From positions 62,001 to 126,000 of the forward strand of contig DASTDE010000004.1 in assembly GCA_035710515.1 (NCBI GenBank): a DNA stretch of 64,000 bases, written 5' to 3'. Positions 51,674 to 59,705 of this stretch are shown one piece after another (the first letter of the stretch is position 1; each line of letters opens with the position of its first letter). Origin of the DNA: Candidatus Rubrimentiphilum sp. Its GTDB lineage: Bacteria > Vulcanimicrobiota > Vulcanimicrobiia > Vulcanimicrobiales > Vulcanimicrobiaceae. The notes under the pieces were generated by a model. The model worked only from the letters and a program-made list of their open reading frames with translations. It made no database searches and was not told where the DNA came from. The position numbers and the translations under genes are program-made.

Positions 51674-52423
51674 TTACGCCCTCTCAACGAGGGGTTCGGT
51701 ACGAATTCGGAACCCAGCGGCCTGCGCGTCGCGGTGGAACATCTTGACCGTATCGAGTGAGTACTCGGTGAGATCTTTGTTCACGAGTGCGAGTTTGGCC
51801 AAAATATCGTTGGTCACGGTTATGATGTGGCAACCGATCTCGTCAGCTTGAAAGACGTTGAGGAGCTCGCGCGGGCTGGCCCAAATCAGTTCCACCTTAG
51901 GGTACGCGGCGAGGACTTGGAGCGCTTCGCGCATGAGCGGAATAGGGTCCCGTCCGGTGTCGGCAATGCGGCCCGCGAAAATCGAGACGCATGCAGGCGT
52001 GGCGGAATCGAGTGCGCCGCACACTTCGCGCACCTGATCGACGGTCATCATGGCCGTGACGTTCAGCTTGATGCCGTCCCGCGAAAGACGCCCGATCAGC
52101 GGCGCCGAGCTTTCGGAGCGCGTGTTGGTTACCGGAATCTTTACGTAGACGTTTTCGCCCCACGTCGCGATCCAGCGAGCTTGCCTCTCCATTTCATCGA
52201 ACTCGTCGGCAAAAACTTCGAACGAGATCGGCCTGTCCGGCACGACGCTCAGAATATCGCGCGCGAATGTCTCGAAATCTTCGATTCCGGCCTTCCGCAT
52301 CAGCGTCGGATTCGTGGTAAATCCCTTGATGTACGGTTTCTCATACATCTCGAGGATACCGGCCTTGTCCGCTCCATCGGCAAAGAGTTTGACTTTCAGA
52401 GCGGTTACTCGATCGGGAATCAT
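51674..52423 (-). CDS. Transaldolase / fructose-6-phosphate aldolase-like
   Basis: A 249-residue TIM-barrel class I aldolase. Motifs are LFADGADKAGILEMY, GFTTNPTLMRKAGI and the Schiff-base lysine in VYVKIPVTNT, with KLNVTAMMTVDQV and ISIFAGRIADTGRD-like SIFAGR. The short length is that of the TalC/MipB group. In this locus it could make sedoheptulose 7-phosphate, the entry substrate of the heptose pathway encoded around it, which would explain its coupling (four-base overlap) to the heptose phosphatase gene. Confidence 0.85.
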   Translation of the reverse strand: MIPDRVTALKVKLFADGADKAGILEMYEKPYIKGFTTNPTLMRKAGIEDFETFARDILSVVPDRPISFEVFADEFDEMERQARWIATWGENVYVKIPVTNTRSESSAPLIGRLSRDGIKLNVTAMMTVDQVREVCGALDSATPACVSIFAGRIADTGRDPIPLMREALQVLAAYPKVELIWASPRELLNVFQADEIGCHIITVTNDILAKLALVNKDLTEYSLDTVKMFHRDAQAAGFRIRTEPLVERA

Positions 52424-52977
52424 GCTGGAGTCCTTTCGCGCTGGAGTATCACTTCGACGGCCTCTTCCAAAGACCGGGTAAGGATGTCCGCCGGAACGTC
52501 GGCGGGGGTTTCCTTATACCGGCGGTCGACGAAAACGGTCGTGCATCCGGCGGCTTGGCCGGCCAGTACGTCCTTGAGACGGTCGCCCACGATATAGCTG
52601 CGCGATGCGTCCAAACCAAAATCGGCGCAGGCGCTGACGATGAGACCCGGCTTGGGTTTGCGGCAATCGCATCGGTCGGCATCGTCGTGAAAGCACGTAT
52701 AGATTGCCTCCACGCCGGTGACTCGTTTGACCTCCGCGTTGATGGCGTCAACAACCGCACGCTGCTGAGTTCCCCGCGCGACGTCGGGCTGGTTTGTTAT
52801 TACGACCGAAACAAAGCCGTCGTCGCGCAACAGGTTGACCGCGGTCCGCGCGTACGGATCGATTCGAAGGTCTTCCAACGAATCAGGCGGATGCGGGTTG
52901 CCGCCACGAAGAACCGCCTGATTCACAACGCCGTCCCGATCGAAAAACACTGCCCGCCTCAGCGAACGGATTCCCAC
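52420..52977 (-). CDS. gmhB: D-glycero-D-manno-heptose 1,7-bisphosphate phosphatase-like (HAD)
   Basis: A 185-residue HAD-IIIA phosphatase removing the C7 phosphate of heptose bisphosphate. The nucleophile motif FFDRDGVVNQ, motif II VVITNQPDVARG, the zinc-site CFHDDADRCDCRKPKPG and the late motif IVGDRLKDVLAG are all present. I chose GTG at 52977, just before the HAD core. It overlaps the SIS gene by 19 bases. Gene context with the isomerase, kinase and nucleotidyltransferase supports the heptose role over histidinol-phosphate phosphatase. Confidence 0.85.
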   Translation of the reverse strand: MGIRSLRRAVFFDRDGVVNQAVLRGGNPHPPDSLEDLRIDPYARTAVNLLRDDGFVSVVITNQPDVARGTQQRAVVDAINAEVKRVTGVEAIYTCFHDDADRCDCRKPKPGLIVSACADFGLDASRSYIVGDRLKDVLAGQAAGCTTVFVDRRYKETPADVPADILTRSLEEAVEVILQRERTPA

Positions 52978-53552
52978 TTCGTCTCGCGCTTCTTCAACTT
53001 CGGATGTGAAACTAATCCATGCCAGATGACGGCTTGGAACGCCTCCGAATGCGGCGTCACATGGGCGTCGTTTACAGTTGGAACGATTACGCATGCGTCG
53101 GCGACGGTCGCCGTATAGCCGCCGTCACGCCCGACGATCCCTAGAATCGTGGCGCCGACCTGCTTTGCGTACTTCAGAGCGTTTACGAGATTGGGACTAA
53201 CATTTTTTTCGAGGTTGCCGCCGCCGACCGAAAGCACAAACACGGCATCGCTCGATTTGAGTTTACTGACTTTCAGCCACTCTTCAAATATAGTGGGCCA
53301 ACCTTCGTCGTTCGTTCTCGCCGTTAACTCTGAGACGTTATCGGTCGGCGCATAGGCTTCAATACCGACGATCTTTCGAAAATCGTTGACCGCATGCGAT
53401 GCGTTGCCTGCGCTACCGCCGACGCCGAGGATAAAGAGCCGGCCATCACGGTCGCGCAGCTTTAGGAGGCGATCGACGATCGCCTCGGCCGCTCGCGCGT
53501 CGAGCGCATCTAGGACCGCCTTCGCTTCGGAAAAATATGCGTCAAAGAACAT
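52959..53552 (-). CDS. gmhA: Sedoheptulose-7-phosphate isomerase-like SIS protein
   Basis: A 197-residue SIS-domain protein converting sedoheptulose 7-phosphate to D-glycero-D-manno-heptose 7-phosphate. LFILGVGGSAGNASHAVNDF (about 39-58) is the phosphate-binding loop. VFVLSVGGGNLEKNVSPNLV, GATILGIVGRDGGYTATVAD and VTPHSEAFQAVIWH follow the GmhA pattern. ATG at 53552 has AGGGA upstream and starts where the family does; the longer frame runs into the next gene. Confidence 0.87.
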   Translation of the reverse strand: MFFDAYFSEAKAVLDALDARAAEAIVDRLLKLRDRDGRLFILGVGGSAGNASHAVNDFRKIVGIEAYAPTDNVSELTARTNDEGWPTIFEEWLKVSKLKSSDAVFVLSVGGGNLEKNVSPNLVNALKYAKQVGATILGIVGRDGGYTATVADACVIVPTVNDAHVTPHSEAFQAVIWHGLVSHPKLKKRETKWESVR

Positions 53553-53562
53553 GAATGATTCC

Positions 53563-54105
53563 CTACGGCGATTGTGGCGGCAGTTTCCCAAGCACCTGCA
53601 GCAAAAGCCCCTTGGGTACAGTGCCTTGGGCAAGAGCCGTTTCCCATGCAACGGCATTCTTCTGCAGCGTCTTCCTATCGGCGTGTATCGAGAGTACGAC
53701 CTCGACGCCCGCGAAAGTCGGATTCCCGTACACAGGGCTGACCGCACCGGTTTTTTGATACAGGACCCTGAGAGTGACGGCCTTTGCACGACTCGATCGC
53801 GCGTGACTGGCAAGAGATCTTACCGCCGCGGCTTCCAGCGCGTGCAGACCCGCGTTGCCGACATTACGGTCGTGAACCAAACTCGTTACATACGGCGTAG
53901 CGTCCCATAAGAATAGTGTCGTGGCGGCGTTCGATCTTGCTTCGATGACGTTACCGAGTGGCAATCCCGTGAGGTCAGCTGCAAGCGCCACCTGGCATGC
54001 AATTGCGAAAGGGAGCAACAGCCCTAAGATTCCGCCGGCGAATTTCCTTAACAGCTCCATACGATTCGCTTTCCCGCTTATCGCGAGTTTTTCTTGTTTG
54101 ATCAT
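53563..54105 (-). CDS. Unknown exported protein
   Basis: A 180-residue protein from ATG at 54105, or 165 from ATG at 54060, which would place a clean signal peptide (ELLRKFAGGILGLLLPFAI, ending VALAAD) at the very N-terminus. The mature part is alpha/beta (LFLWDATPYVTSLVHDRNVG, AVTLRVLYQKTGA, FAGVEVVLSIHADR). I do not recognise the family. It lies between the GT-C-like membrane protein and the heptose isomerase and is on the same strand, so it may assist the membrane transferase. Confidence 0.6.
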   Translation of the reverse strand: MIKQEKLAISGKANRMELLRKFAGGILGLLLPFAIACQVALAADLTGLPLGNVIEARSNAATTLFLWDATPYVTSLVHDRNVGNAGLHALEAAAVRSLASHARSSRAKAVTLRVLYQKTGAVSPVYGNPTFAGVEVVLSIHADRKTLQKNAVAWETALAQGTVPKGLLLQVLGKLPPQSP

Positions 54106-54130
54106 GACGTCATTTTGGGATCGCGCGCCA

Positions 54131-57028
54131 TCATTGTATTCTGCGCGGCTTAGGCGCCAACGCCCCAAGCAGGCTTGCGCGCGGCTCCAATCCCCAATAG
54201 GTCACGCGGGCGGCGACGCGCCGGCGATCGTGAATCATCAACGATTGGTCTTTACTGAAGTAAAGCTCAATGACGTGCTTCCCCGGTCGCAAGTTTGTGT
54301 CCCATACGCGTTGGAACGTGCCGAGTTGTACGCCCTGACCTTGTAAGCGGTGTCCGTCGACCACCGGCGTAATGACAGTGGAGAAATGATCGACCGCGAT
54401 ACGCGGAACTTCTCCGTCAAGGATGAGATACGGGGACGCAGCTTTTGTCTCGAAGACAACCCGGCTGTGCGCTGATATCCACCCGTCTTCGTAAATGCCG
54501 GAAAAAACGATATGCGGGTCGAGGAGATCCTCCGGAAAATTCCTGATAGACGAAGGCGCCGGCCATCTCCTGTAATCGTCCTCTGAGATCGCCGAGATGT
54601 TTCGTCCGAAAACTGTGATAACGCGCGGATCGAACGGTATGTCGGCGCCATAGAGGCGCATGAGACCCGTTCTCGGCCGCGCAAAACGCTTGCCGACAAT
54701 TCCCATGTCTATGCCGACGTATGCGGCGCCCGCTATGATTCTCGGCTCCACAGGATCCGAAATGAGTTGCGCCGAGCCGCGGCCCACAGAGTGAAAACTC
54801 GCGATGTTGCGGCCAATGACGCGCACCGGCGGCAATTCGTTCACGCCGTCTGCGGCGAGCGTCGACGAGATCGACAGCACAATGCGCACTTTGGGCGAGG
54901 GCTGCAGAATATTGAGCAAAAGGTACCTTCCGAGCGCCGACATCGTATCCTGACGCAAGAAATAGTCGGGTTCAAGTTGGTACAGAGACACTTTTGCCAC
55001 TTCTTGCGCGCCCGGCGCGTAACCAAGTGAGGATTCGACGAAACTGACGTGGTTTCGGACCTGGTTGTACGGCACCATTCGGAAATCATCAGGCGAATAC
55101 GGATGGGCAGTCCGGTTGAGTATCGAGTCCTGCGAAGTACTCTCCATCACGATCGGATTTATCGTGACGATATGCTGCATGAGCGGCGCGCGGAACCACG
55201 CATACTTATGATGAGGTCTGCGGCCGAAATCCATCTTCCGCGGCTGCTCGAAGTGCTTGGCTAAATGGATGAGGCGGCCGGCTCTCTCTTCGATAATGTC
55301 TCGCCGGTGCCGGAAGAACGGGAAAGGCCACTCTAATATGCCGTGATTGCGAAAGTCGCGCGTGATAAAAAAGATCGGCAGGTTTTGCGTGTAGCCAGTT
55401 TCGTACTTGGCGAGTGAAACCAAGGGAGCGTCGGAAATAACCGCCCCAATACCGTGTGGCATGCGAAGAGCGCTCAGCTGTGCGACGAGGTGCGTCGGAG
55501 ATGCGTGAGCGACCTCGACAAAGCCGCCCGATTCGGAACCTGGCAGATTGCGGCTTAGCTCCACATATCGCCAACCCGTAGCGCCGTTCAACACAACGAG
55601 GCCTGCCACCGCAACGACCGCCAAAACCCGCGGGCGCATGCGCACGGCCCAAACTGCGACGATGGCAAAAATGAACGGCTGCATGTACATCGCGATCTTG
55701 TAGAGTCCGAAATGCGCATGATTCTTGAACAGGACGACTGCAAGCACGAGCATCGCCGCCGTGACGATAGCAGCCCCCGTTCCCAGTATCGCATAGCGCA
55801 CCGCCAATACAAAGACGGCGATGGTCATCAGCATCGTCAAACCGATGGCAATCGACAGCCACGGCTCCGGCGGAAGCGTCGCAATGGCAAAAAATCCCCA
55901 CACATTTCCGAAGCCGCTCGGTATCAGGTAGTAGGGGAACCGCAGGTCTACCATCGAGACACGTGCATCCGTCGGCACTGCCGAATTAAAGCGGTGCGAA
56001 ATCAAGAGCAGCATCGTGAGCAGATTCTGCCCGGCCACAATAACCGCCACAAGTGCTATCGTGGCCAAGCTAACTGCAGCATTGCGGACCTGAGCCTTAC
56101 CGCGTATCAACCTCAGCCCGCCGTAGGCGCCGATCGCGATAACCGTAAAAGCCAGCAGCTCGGGATAAATCAGCAGTTGCCCGGCAAGCACCACGCCGCA
56201 TAGGGTGATGCGCCCCGCCGTCCGGCGAGATACCGGGGCAAACGTCTCCGGACGCAAGAACAAACCGAGCGACGCGCAGAGTATCAGCAACCCGTAAACT
56301 TGTCCCAGGAGTTGGTCGAGCGTTCCCAGCACGGTCAGCGCCGACGCCGCGACCAGGGCCGCGGTAACCCACGCAACCTGCGGCCGCGAAGAGCGCTTGA
56401 GCACCATCGCCGCCGCCGCGAGCACCATCGACAGATATCCGGCCACGATGAATGGCATGAAGCCCTGCACACCGCGCAGCCCTGTCAATGAAAGTACGAG
56501 AGCCAGCAACAGTTCCACACCCGATCGCTCGCCGCCGACAACGTATTCGAACCAGTACGTCGTGTCGTAACCACGATAGATCTGGTCGGCATGGACCGGC
56601 GGCATCTGAAAAAATGATTGATTCATGAACCGGTCGGCCGCCAGTGAATAGTTCAGCATATCGTCGTTGCTGAAGCTCACCCAATTAAATCCAAAGTCGA
56701 AAAACGGTCTGCCTATCAGCGCAAAAGCGACGAACAGAACGACCGCGAACGGCCAGAGTTGCCGCCACGGAAAATGCGGCCGAATCTTCCAGAGAACTGC
56801 CGCTGCCCCGATCAGAAGCACCGGGACCAGGAAATGGGCAAATGCCTTCACCGGTAAGCCCGCTTGGCTCATCGTCACAGTCGGCAATAAGAACGTAACG
56901 GCCCCGACCGCCGGCGAGATGAGGACGTTCGTTAGGATGGAACGTCGGGCGTTGAGTAGCGACACCATCGCAAACCCTACAAGGAAAAGCGAGGCGAAAA
57001 TGCCGAGCGAGAGCAATGCGGGGATCAT
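54131..57028 (-). CDS. Large multi-spanning membrane protein, GT-C glycosyltransferase-like
   Basis: A 965-residue protein. The N-terminal ~480 residues contain about 13 hydrophobic helices with a large loop after helix 4 holding acidic residues (SFSNDDMLNYSLAADRF), as in polyprenol-dependent GT-C transferases. The C-terminal ~480 residues are soluble and beta-rich (ending LRPGKHVIELYF, YWGLEPRASLLG), probably periplasmic. I cannot name the family. In the locus it would use a polyprenol-linked sugar, which the GT2/GtrA pair at 62514-63776 could provide. Divergent from the nucleotidyltransferase gene. Confidence 0.7.
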   Translation of the reverse strand: MIPALLSLGIFASLFLVGFAMVSLLNARRSILTNVLISPAVGAVTFLLPTVTMSQAGLPVKAFAHFLVPVLLIGAAAVLWKIRPHFPWRQLWPFAVVLFVAFALIGRPFFDFGFNWVSFSNDDMLNYSLAADRFMNQSFFQMPPVHADQIYRGYDTTYWFEYVVGGERSGVELLLALVLSLTGLRGVQGFMPFIVAGYLSMVLAAAAMVLKRSSRPQVAWVTAALVAASALTVLGTLDQLLGQVYGLLILCASLGLFLRPETFAPVSRRTAGRITLCGVVLAGQLLIYPELLAFTVIAIGAYGGLRLIRGKAQVRNAAVSLATIALVAVIVAGQNLLTMLLLISHRFNSAVPTDARVSMVDLRFPYYLIPSGFGNVWGFFAIATLPPEPWLSIAIGLTMLMTIAVFVLAVRYAILGTGAAIVTAAMLVLAVVLFKNHAHFGLYKIAMYMQPFIFAIVAVWAVRMRPRVLAVVAVAGLVVLNGATGWRYVELSRNLPGSESGGFVEVAHASPTHLVAQLSALRMPHGIGAVISDAPLVSLAKYETGYTQNLPIFFITRDFRNHGILEWPFPFFRHRRDIIEERAGRLIHLAKHFEQPRKMDFGRRPHHKYAWFRAPLMQHIVTINPIVMESTSQDSILNRTAHPYSPDDFRMVPYNQVRNHVSFVESSLGYAPGAQEVAKVSLYQLEPDYFLRQDTMSALGRYLLLNILQPSPKVRIVLSISSTLAADGVNELPPVRVIGRNIASFHSVGRGSAQLISDPVEPRIIAGAAYVGIDMGIVGKRFARPRTGLMRLYGADIPFDPRVITVFGRNISAISEDDYRRWPAPSSIRNFPEDLLDPHIVFSGIYEDGWISAHSRVVFETKAASPYLILDGEVPRIAVDHFSTVITPVVDGHRLQGQGVQLGTFQRVWDTNLRPGKHVIELYFSKDQSLMIHDRRRVAARVTYWGLEPRASLLGALAPKPRRIQ

Positions 57029-57134
57029 TGGTGATGCAACAAAAAAAAGTTATACAGCAAGGTGAGCTGCTAACTCTGGCCGTTTTCTCGCCCGGCGAGG
57101 ACCGCCCTGCCGCTCGCAAGAACACGGTTGCTAG

Positions 57135-57842
57135 GTGAAGGCGCTTGTATTGGCCGCCGGGGAAGGGAAGCGTCTGCGCCCTTTCACAGACACGATTCCG
57201 AAACCGATGATACAGGTCGGCGGCAAACCGATCATCCAGCACAACATCGAGCTGCTTGCGCGCCACGGCTTTGATAAGATTTTCATAAATCTGCATTATC
57301 AGCCTGCGGCGATCGTGGATGCGCTGGGAGACGGCCGCCGTTTTGGCGTTTCGATCGCGTATTCTTACGAAGAACGTCTTTTAGGAACGGCCGGAGCCGC
57401 GGACAAGCTTGCGCGAGAACTGGACGGCGCGTTCCTCCTGGTATATGGCGACAACTTGTCCGATATCAACTTGACAGCTTTGCGCGCCTTGCACGAAAAA
57501 CGTGACGCCGCTGCGACGATTGCGGTGTTCAAGCGTGCCGATGTCGCGCAAAGCGGCGTCGTTGGAATCAACGACAACGGGAAGGTCTACGCCTTTCAAG
57601 AAAAACCAAGACCCGATCGGGCGTTCAGCAATTGGGTGAACGCCGGCTACATTTTCTTTTCGGAAAGAGTCTTCAAGTATATCCCACAAGACAGTCCGAG
57701 TGATTTTGGCCGCGACGTCCTGCCCATGATGCTCGAAGCTGGAGAGCGCCTCTGGGCGTACCGAATGCAAGAAAAGCTCTGGTGGATTGATTCGCTTGCG
57801 GATTACGAGCGAACCTTACGCGAATTCGAGGAACCCGCATGA
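57135..57842 (+). CDS. hddC: Sugar-phosphate nucleotidyltransferase (HddC-like)
   Basis: A 235-residue GT-A-fold nucleotidyltransferase with the signature KALVLAAGEGKRLRPFTDTI and metal-binding VYGDNLSDINL, plus YAFQEKPRPDRAFSNWVNAG. It would join GTP to D-glycero-alpha-D-manno-heptose 1-phosphate to form GDP-heptose, judged from the linked heptose genes; mannose- or glucose-1-phosphate specificity is the alternative. It starts with GTG and overlaps the next gene by four bases. Confidence 0.8.
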   Translation: MKALVLAAGEGKRLRPFTDTIPKPMIQVGGKPIIQHNIELLARHGFDKIFINLHYQPAAIVDALGDGRRFGVSIAYSYEERLLGTAGAADKLARELDGAFLLVYGDNLSDINLTALRALHEKRDAAATIAVFKRADVAQSGVVGINDNGKVYAFQEKPRPDRAFSNWVNAGYIFFSERVFKYIPQDSPSDFGRDVLPMMLEAGERLWAYRMQEKLWWIDSLADYERTLREFEEPA

Positions 57843-58684
57843 GTCGCACGATCATAGTCACCGGTGGAAGCATGGGCATCGGTAAGGCAGTCGCAGAGCG
57901 GTGCCTGCGCGGCGGCGCGAATGTCTTCTTCTGTGCGCGAGAAAAAGGTGCGCTTGAAAGAACACTGGACGAGCTACAGGCGGAGTTCCCCTCGATGGTT
58001 GGCGCTGAAACAGCCGACATTTCTCGCGAACAAGACGTGACTCGTCTATTCGAGTCAGCCCGCAGGCGTTTCGGCGACGTCCATGCCGTCATACATGCCG
58101 CCGCCGTTTTGGGACCGATTGGAACGATCGTGGATGTCGACCCCAGGGACTGGTTACGCACGATCGAGATCGATCTTTTCGGCGCATTCCTCGTCGCGCG
58201 CGAAGCCTGCAGGCAGATGAAGAGCACCGGCGGCCGCATCGTCCTTTTCTCCGGCGGCGGAGCTTCTGCTGCACTTCCGCATTATAGCGCCTACGCGAGC
58301 AGCAAAGCGGCGGTCGTGCGCCTTACGGAAACCATCGCAGGCGAGATGGCACAGTTCGGCATCGAAATCAATTGCTTAGCCCCGGGATTTGTCATCACCC
58401 GCATGCACGAACAAACACTGGCGGCGGGCTCGAGCGTCGCTGGCGAAGAGTACTACGAGCGAACCAAACGCGAGGTAGAGGCAGGGGGCGCGTCGCCGGA
58501 CGCTGCTGCCGAGGCGGCCGCGTTTCTCGCGTCGGATGCGGCGAAAGGAATCACCGGCAAGTTTGTGTCCGCCGTTTACGACGGGTGGCGTGAATGGCCG
58601 GCACACGCGAGCCAGCTACGCGCGAGCGACATCTTTACGTTGCGGCGAATCGTACCCAAAGATCGTGGAATGGACTGGCAGTGA
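57839..58684 (+). CDS. Short-chain dehydrogenase/reductase
   Basis: A 281-residue classical SDR. NAD(P)-binding IIVTGGSMGIGKAVAERCL is at 5-23, then HAAAVLGP, the active-site Ser region VLFSGGGASAALPHYSAYAS with YxxxK (YSAYASSK), and LAPGFVITRMHEQ. A C-terminal extension (SDIFTLRRIVPKDRGMDW) occurs in SDRs of sugar-modification loci. Coupled to the nucleotidyltransferase and the Gfo/Idh/MocA gene, it probably oxidises or epimerises a nucleotide- or lipid-linked sugar. Confidence 0.85.
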   Translation: MSRTIIVTGGSMGIGKAVAERCLRGGANVFFCAREKGALERTLDELQAEFPSMVGAETADISREQDVTRLFESARRRFGDVHAVIHAAAVLGPIGTIVDVDPRDWLRTIEIDLFGAFLVAREACRQMKSTGGRIVLFSGGGASAALPHYSAYASSKAAVVRLTETIAGEMAQFGIEINCLAPGFVITRMHEQTLAAGSSVAGEEYYERTKREVEAGGASPDAAAEAAAFLASDAAKGITGKFVSAVYDGWREWPAHASQLRASDIFTLRRIVPKDRGMDWQ

Positions 58685-59694
58685 TGCAACTGCGCGTGGG
58701 CGTGGTCGGCGCCGGGCTCATCGGCGCACGGCGCGCGCGAGAGGCAGCAGCGAATTCAAGGTCTGCCGTGGTCGCCATTGCCGATGTTAACGGGGAACAG
58801 GCAAGAATTGAAGGCGCCAAGTATGGCGCCCGGCATTACGAAGCTTGGCGCAAGATCGTCAACGATCCCGATATAGACGTTGTAGTGGCCGCTACTCCCA
58901 ATGCGTTTCTTGAAGAAATCGCCGTGGCAGCTCTCGGCGCCGGGAAACACGTACTCATCGAAAAGCCGATGGGACGCAGCCTCAGCGAAGCGGAGCGCAT
59001 CTATGCCGCGGCGCAGCGTTCGAAAGGTCTTTTAAAAATCGGCTTCAATCATCGCTACCACCCGGGAATCTCGAAGGCGCGTGAGCTCTTGGCCGAAGGG
59101 CACATTGGCGAACTGATAAATATTCGCGCCACGTACGGTCACGGCGGGCGCCCTGGGTACGAACTCGAGTGGCGTGGGAACCCCGAGCTCTCAGGCGGAG
59201 GCGAACTCACGGACCAAGGCGTTCACGTTGCGGATCTGATCAATTGGTTTGCCGGTACGCCTACAACCGCATTCGCTTTCACGCAAACCGCCGTCTGGCC
59301 GATCGCTCCCCTCGAGGACAATGCCTTTGGGTTGTTTCAGTTTTCGAACGGAGCGGTCGCAAGTTTCCACACTTCCTGGACGCAGTGGAAAAACAAGTTC
59401 CTGTTCGAAGTCTTCGGAACGGGCGGTGCACTTATCATAGATGGCCTAGGTGGAAGCTACGGCGATGAAACGCTGTCGGTCATGCGACGCGCTCCCGAGG
59501 GCGGTCCACCCGCGCTTAAAACGCTAACCTTCGAAAAAGGCGACGATTCTTGGAAATTGGAGTGGAACAGTTTCGTAGACGCAATCGTCGGCAACAAGGC
59601 TTACACGGGAACCGCCGACGACGGCTTAGTTGCGATGCGTATGCTCGATGGGCTCTATCGGTCGTCTCGCAGCGGCAACGCGGTAGACATCTGA
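58684..59694 (+). CDS. Gfo/Idh/MocA-family oxidoreductase
   Basis: A 336-residue NAD(P)-dependent sugar oxidoreductase. The Rossmann domain (1-120) shows RVGVVGAGLIGARRAREA and the EKP motif in HVLIEKPMGRSLSEAE. The C-terminal alpha/beta domain includes GGGELTDQGVHVADLINWF, where His and Asp are the usual catalytic-region residues. ATG at 58684 shares one base with the SDR stop. With the SDR it may form a two-step oxidation/reduction of a sugar at one carbon. Confidence 0.87.
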   Translation: MQLRVGVVGAGLIGARRAREAAANSRSAVVAIADVNGEQARIEGAKYGARHYEAWRKIVNDPDIDVVVAATPNAFLEEIAVAALGAGKHVLIEKPMGRSLSEAERIYAAAQRSKGLLKIGFNHRYHPGISKARELLAEGHIGELINIRATYGHGGRPGYELEWRGNPELSGGGELTDQGVHVADLINWFAGTPTTAFAFTQTAVWPIAPLEDNAFGLFQFSNGAVASFHTSWTQWKNKFLFEVFGTGGALIIDGLGGSYGDETLSVMRRAPEGGPPALKTLTFEKGDDSWKLEWNSFVDAIVGNKAYTGTADDGLVAMRMLDGLYRSSRSGNAVDI

Positions 59695-59705
59695 CGAGCG
59701 AACGC